Part shown: positions 62,109 to 64,000 of the stretch, in pieces
Layout: every line of letters starts with the position of its first letter
Position numbering within the stretch: position 1 is the stretch's first letter
DNA from: Oscillatoria sp. FACHB-1407
GTDB lineage: Bacteria; Cyanobacteriota; Cyanobacteriia; Elainellales; Elainellaceae
DNA length: 64,000 nucleotides
Direction: 5' to 3'
Assembly (NCBI RefSeq): GCF_014697545.1
Contig: NZ_JACJSA010000020.1
Coordinates: 62,001-126,000, forward strand
Translations under genes and position numbers: made by a program
Notes under the pieces: model-generated
Databases searched by the model: none
The model's input: only the letters and a program-made list of their open reading frames with translations
What the model was told of the DNA's origin: nothing

Positions 62109-62543
62109 ATGCGGTTTAACAATCGACAGGGTAACAAAGACTTACCACAAGTCAATCTAATTCCCATGATGGACGTGCTGATGACCGTTCTGACTTTTTT
62201 CATCATTGTTTCAATGACGCTGACAGGTCAGGTTGTCAATGTTTTCTTGCCAGAGGCAAACTCATCTGGGGGTGAAGGACAAGGAGAGGGGGAAGATGCC
62301 TCAATGGCACAGCTTGTTGTGGGTCTGAATGCAGAAAAGCAAATCTTACTCAGCAATCAAGTCGCAACTACTGACCAACTAGTGCAAGAAATGCAAACCT
62401 ACTTTCAGGAAAACCCAGAAGGAATGGTAACCCTCAAAGCCGATCGCTCACTAACCTACCGGGATGTAGCAGATGTGCTCAAAGTCATGCGAGATGTCGG
62501 GGGTGGTCGTGTTTCTCTGGGTGTCGAAAGTACTGCAAATTAG
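62109..62543 (+). CDS. exbD: ExbD/TolR-family protein, canonical
   Basis: 144 residues from ATG 62109. The TM helix (PMMDVLMTVLTFFIIVSMTL) keeps the Asp (D22), exactly aligned with N22 of the preceding paralogue. The periplasmic domain follows (LVVGLNAEKQILLSNQVATT ... DVADVLKVMRDVGGGRVSL). With ExbB it should form a proton-driven motor that energises a TonB-type transducer, very likely the one encoded convergently 83 bp downstream. Confidence 0.93.
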   Translation: MRFNNRQGNKDLPQVNLIPMMDVLMTVLTFFIIVSMTLTGQVVNVFLPEANSSGGEGQGEGEDASMAQLVVGLNAEKQILLSNQVATTDQLVQEMQTYFQENPEGMVTLKADRSLTYRDVADVLKVMRDVGGGRVSLGVESTAN

Positions 62544-62579
62544 GTACAGCAACCGCCAGGAGGCTAAAGCCGTAATCTC

Positions 62580-62610
62580 CATCTCCAATTGCTCAAAGCA
62601 ATTGGAGATG
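62580..62610. terminator. Hairpin between convergent exbD and TonB-like genes
   Basis: CATCTCCAATTGCT (62580-62593) and AGCAATTGGAGATG (62597-62610) are exact inverted repeats with a CAA loop. The plus side has only a weak T-stretch (TCGTTCTTTGG), so it may terminate the exb operon inefficiently. Confidence 0.65.
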
Positions 62611-62625
62611 TCGTTCTTTGGGGAA

Positions 62626-63735
62626 TTACTGTGGGGGTTTTTCCCACACAAAAATCACCGTATCTCGACCGTTTGTGGCAGGTACAAGACTGATGTAACC
62701 TGTTACCCCATCTCGTTGGAGTTGGTATAACAATCCCCCGCCATAATTGCCTTGAGGAGCAATTTCATAGGCACCAATCTCTAGCAAATTCTGTAACTCG
62801 TTGGTGAAAAGAGCTTGCGGATCAGTTTGCCCAAGTGCTACGACAGCTCGACGCACTTCAGACCGGAGTTCTGGCTCAATATAAAACCCACCCTCATCAG
62901 ATCCGAGACTGGCAAAAAATGCATTGGGTTGGCTCAGCAATAGACCTGGTTCACTGACCCGTTCAAATGCAGGATTAGGATTATCTGCGTCAATATCTGG
63001 AATAGGCAATTCGGTAAAGAATTGGGCTACCTCTGGAGGCTCAACACTAACGCTGCCCAGATCCGCCGGTAAAGGTTGCGGCGTAATGAGAATATTGGTT
63101 CCTACATCCGTTGGGTTTGAGAGCAAGGTCAAGTACTGTGTCGTCCCCTGGCGGGATACCTCGTACACCACACGATTAGCTTCACTTTCAAAAGCGGCAG
63201 CCGTGTAGCCTTTAGCAGCCAGTTCTCGTTCAAACCAGCTATCGACAGCACGAATGGCATCTGACGTATTTTGCCCCTGCGAGGCAAAGGCAGGAGGTAA
63301 GCCTACGGTTCCGGTGCGTGCCCCTGGATAGCGAGGGAAGTCGCGCAAGAAGTCATTAGCGGGGGGAGCTGTCGGAGCGACTGGGGTTGTTGGAGCCGCT
63401 GCTACAGGTTCCTGACGGTTCGATCGCACCGGAGGAGGAGCATTGCGGCGAGCTGGAGGCGCGTTTACCCGTGCTCGGGGCAATACGGATGGACGCGGAC
63501 GAGGAGCGGGCGTTGCTCGGGGTGAGGGGGATGGTTGAGCAACGGGCTGATCCGCAGGGGGTAACTGGGTCAGCGTAACAGTTTCTTCTTCTGGCTCTGC
63601 TGGGGCTTCAGGCTCAGATGATCCAAACGGTACAAAGAACAATAGACCGTGCAGGACCAGGGAAAGGAGGAGCATTGGACGGAGCCAGGCTTGCATTGAA
63701 GACTGCAAGTTTTTCATAGGGTAAGACTGAGCCAT
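62626..63735 (-). CDS. tonB: TonB-like energy transducer
   Basis: 369 residues. A short basic N-terminus and one TM helix with the TonB motif S25-x-x-x-H29 (LLLSLVLHGLLFF) are followed by an acidic then Pro/Arg/Ala-rich linker (about 45-125), as in TonB. The C-terminal 230 residues are a periplasmic domain that I do not recognise as the canonical TonB-C fold (DSWFERELAAKGYTAAAFES, YLTLLSNPTDVG). It should be powered by the ExbB/ExbD genes converging on it. TonB systems drive outer-membrane import of iron complexes and B12; a variant C-terminus may mean another target. Confidence 0.8.
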   Translation of the reverse strand: MAQSYPMKNLQSSMQAWLRPMLLLSLVLHGLLFFVPFGSSEPEAPAEPEEETVTLTQLPPADQPVAQPSPSPRATPAPRPRPSVLPRARVNAPPARRNAPPPVRSNRQEPVAAAPTTPVAPTAPPANDFLRDFPRYPGARTGTVGLPPAFASQGQNTSDAIRAVDSWFERELAAKGYTAAAFESEANRVVYEVSRQGTTQYLTLLSNPTDVGTNILITPQPLPADLGSVSVEPPEVAQFFTELPIPDIDADNPNPAFERVSEPGLLLSQPNAFFASLGSDEGGFYIEPELRSEVRRAVVALGQTDPQALFTNELQNLLEIGAYEIAPQGNYGGGLLYQLQRDGVTGYISLVPATNGRDTVIFVWEKPPQ

Positions 63736-64000
63736 GTTTGACGGAAATCGTTGAATAACACCCAGAATGAATGAATTTCAAAAATGAAAATGAGCGATCG
63801 CTTGATACACAAGCTAATCTGACCTGATTAAAGAACTGAATCAGCCACTTTGCAAGGTGAGGATGATACCAAACGATTTGAATCTTTGAGAATAGAGGTT
63901 CCTAATTTGAAAGAATCACTTGTACCAACGGAAAATGTAGTATGGTACTCCATCTCCGATCTGTCTTGAAACTTTCATCTAGATTAAGAGGAGTTTAATA
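63736..64000. other. Intergenic region at the right edge
   Basis: No gene is complete here. The last bases read AAGAGGAGTTTAATA on the plus strand, a good ribosome site, so another plus-strand gene probably starts just beyond the window. The left part should hold the TonB-like promoter. Confidence 0.55.

Noticed and set aside
1-64000. tRNA, rRNA, riboswitch and transposase genes
   Set aside because: Scanning by eye for TPsiC-like arms and typical IS motifs gave no supportable candidate; a covariance search would be needed to exclude small RNAs.

Overview
The window is chromosomal DNA from a cyanobacterium, most likely a filamentous, non-marine one. The case rests on genes and on base patterns. 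The genes include a CrtR-type beta-carotene hydroxylase, a CP12 Calvin-cycle regulator, a one-helix high-light-inducible (Hlip) protein, a HpsE-like glycosyltransferase, a DUF1574 protein and a treX-treY pair. The base patterns are very frequent GCGATCGC (HIP1) octamers, short tandem repeats and several families of small dispersed palindromic repeats. I cannot name the genus from sequence alone. No rRNA, tRNA, CRISPR array or intact insertion sequence was recognised.

Layout. 1-6.2 kb: the N-terminal part of a multi-PAS sensor running off the left edge, a recQ helicase gene broken by one in-frame stop, a DUF4383-like membrane protein, crtR and a sulfotransferase. 6.3-12.7 kb: an RTX/Calx-beta surface protein, a peptidoglycan-binding protein, two EamA transporters and a YdeI-like protein. 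12.7-14.5 kb: a gene-poor stretch ending in a decayed aldo/keto reductase. 14.8-19.8 kb: treX/glgX and treY, glycogen or maltodextrin to trehalose metabolism. 19.9-26.1 kb: a five-gene minus-strand cluster for extracellular polysaccharide or a decorated glycan (HpsE-like GT2, pyruvyl transferase, asparagine-synthase-like enzyme without the N-terminal Cys, PP-loop ATPase, methyltransferase). 27.2-30.1 kb: a fusion of a polyferredoxin-type membrane domain, a helical region and a cyclic-nucleotide-binding domain.

30.2-34.7 kb is an accessory block of relatively AT-rich DNA: a NACHT-HEAT protein ending in a PD-(D/E)XK-like nuclease domain, a DUF433/DUF5615 toxin-antitoxin pair directly behind it, and a locus of eleven 21-bp units in perfect register that encodes heptads. 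34.8-43.3 kb holds a LysR regulator, an FAD monooxygenase, a pentapeptide-repeat protein, an aldo/keto reductase-TetR pair, a 55-aa ORF joined to a GNAT gene, and two DUF606 half-transporters. 43.8-45.5 kb is a second AT-richer accessory module: an HNH-like/transmembrane protein with a membrane coiled-coil zinc-ribbon partner. 45.7-60.3 kb returns to core genes (murD, hli, an ABC exporter, DUF218, tsaE, CP12, FIST, class II aldolase, DUF1574, a TPMT-like methyltransferase). 60.9-63.7 kb is an ExbB-ExbD-ExbD operon facing a TonB-like gene.

The strongest leads are the NACHT-nuclease/TA block, the HNH-TM/zinc-ribbon pair, the heptad-array locus, an ExbD paralogue whose essential TM aspartate is Asn, and a roughly 107-bp dispersed element present in six copies that sits tightly against gene ends and in one case supplies a stop codon.
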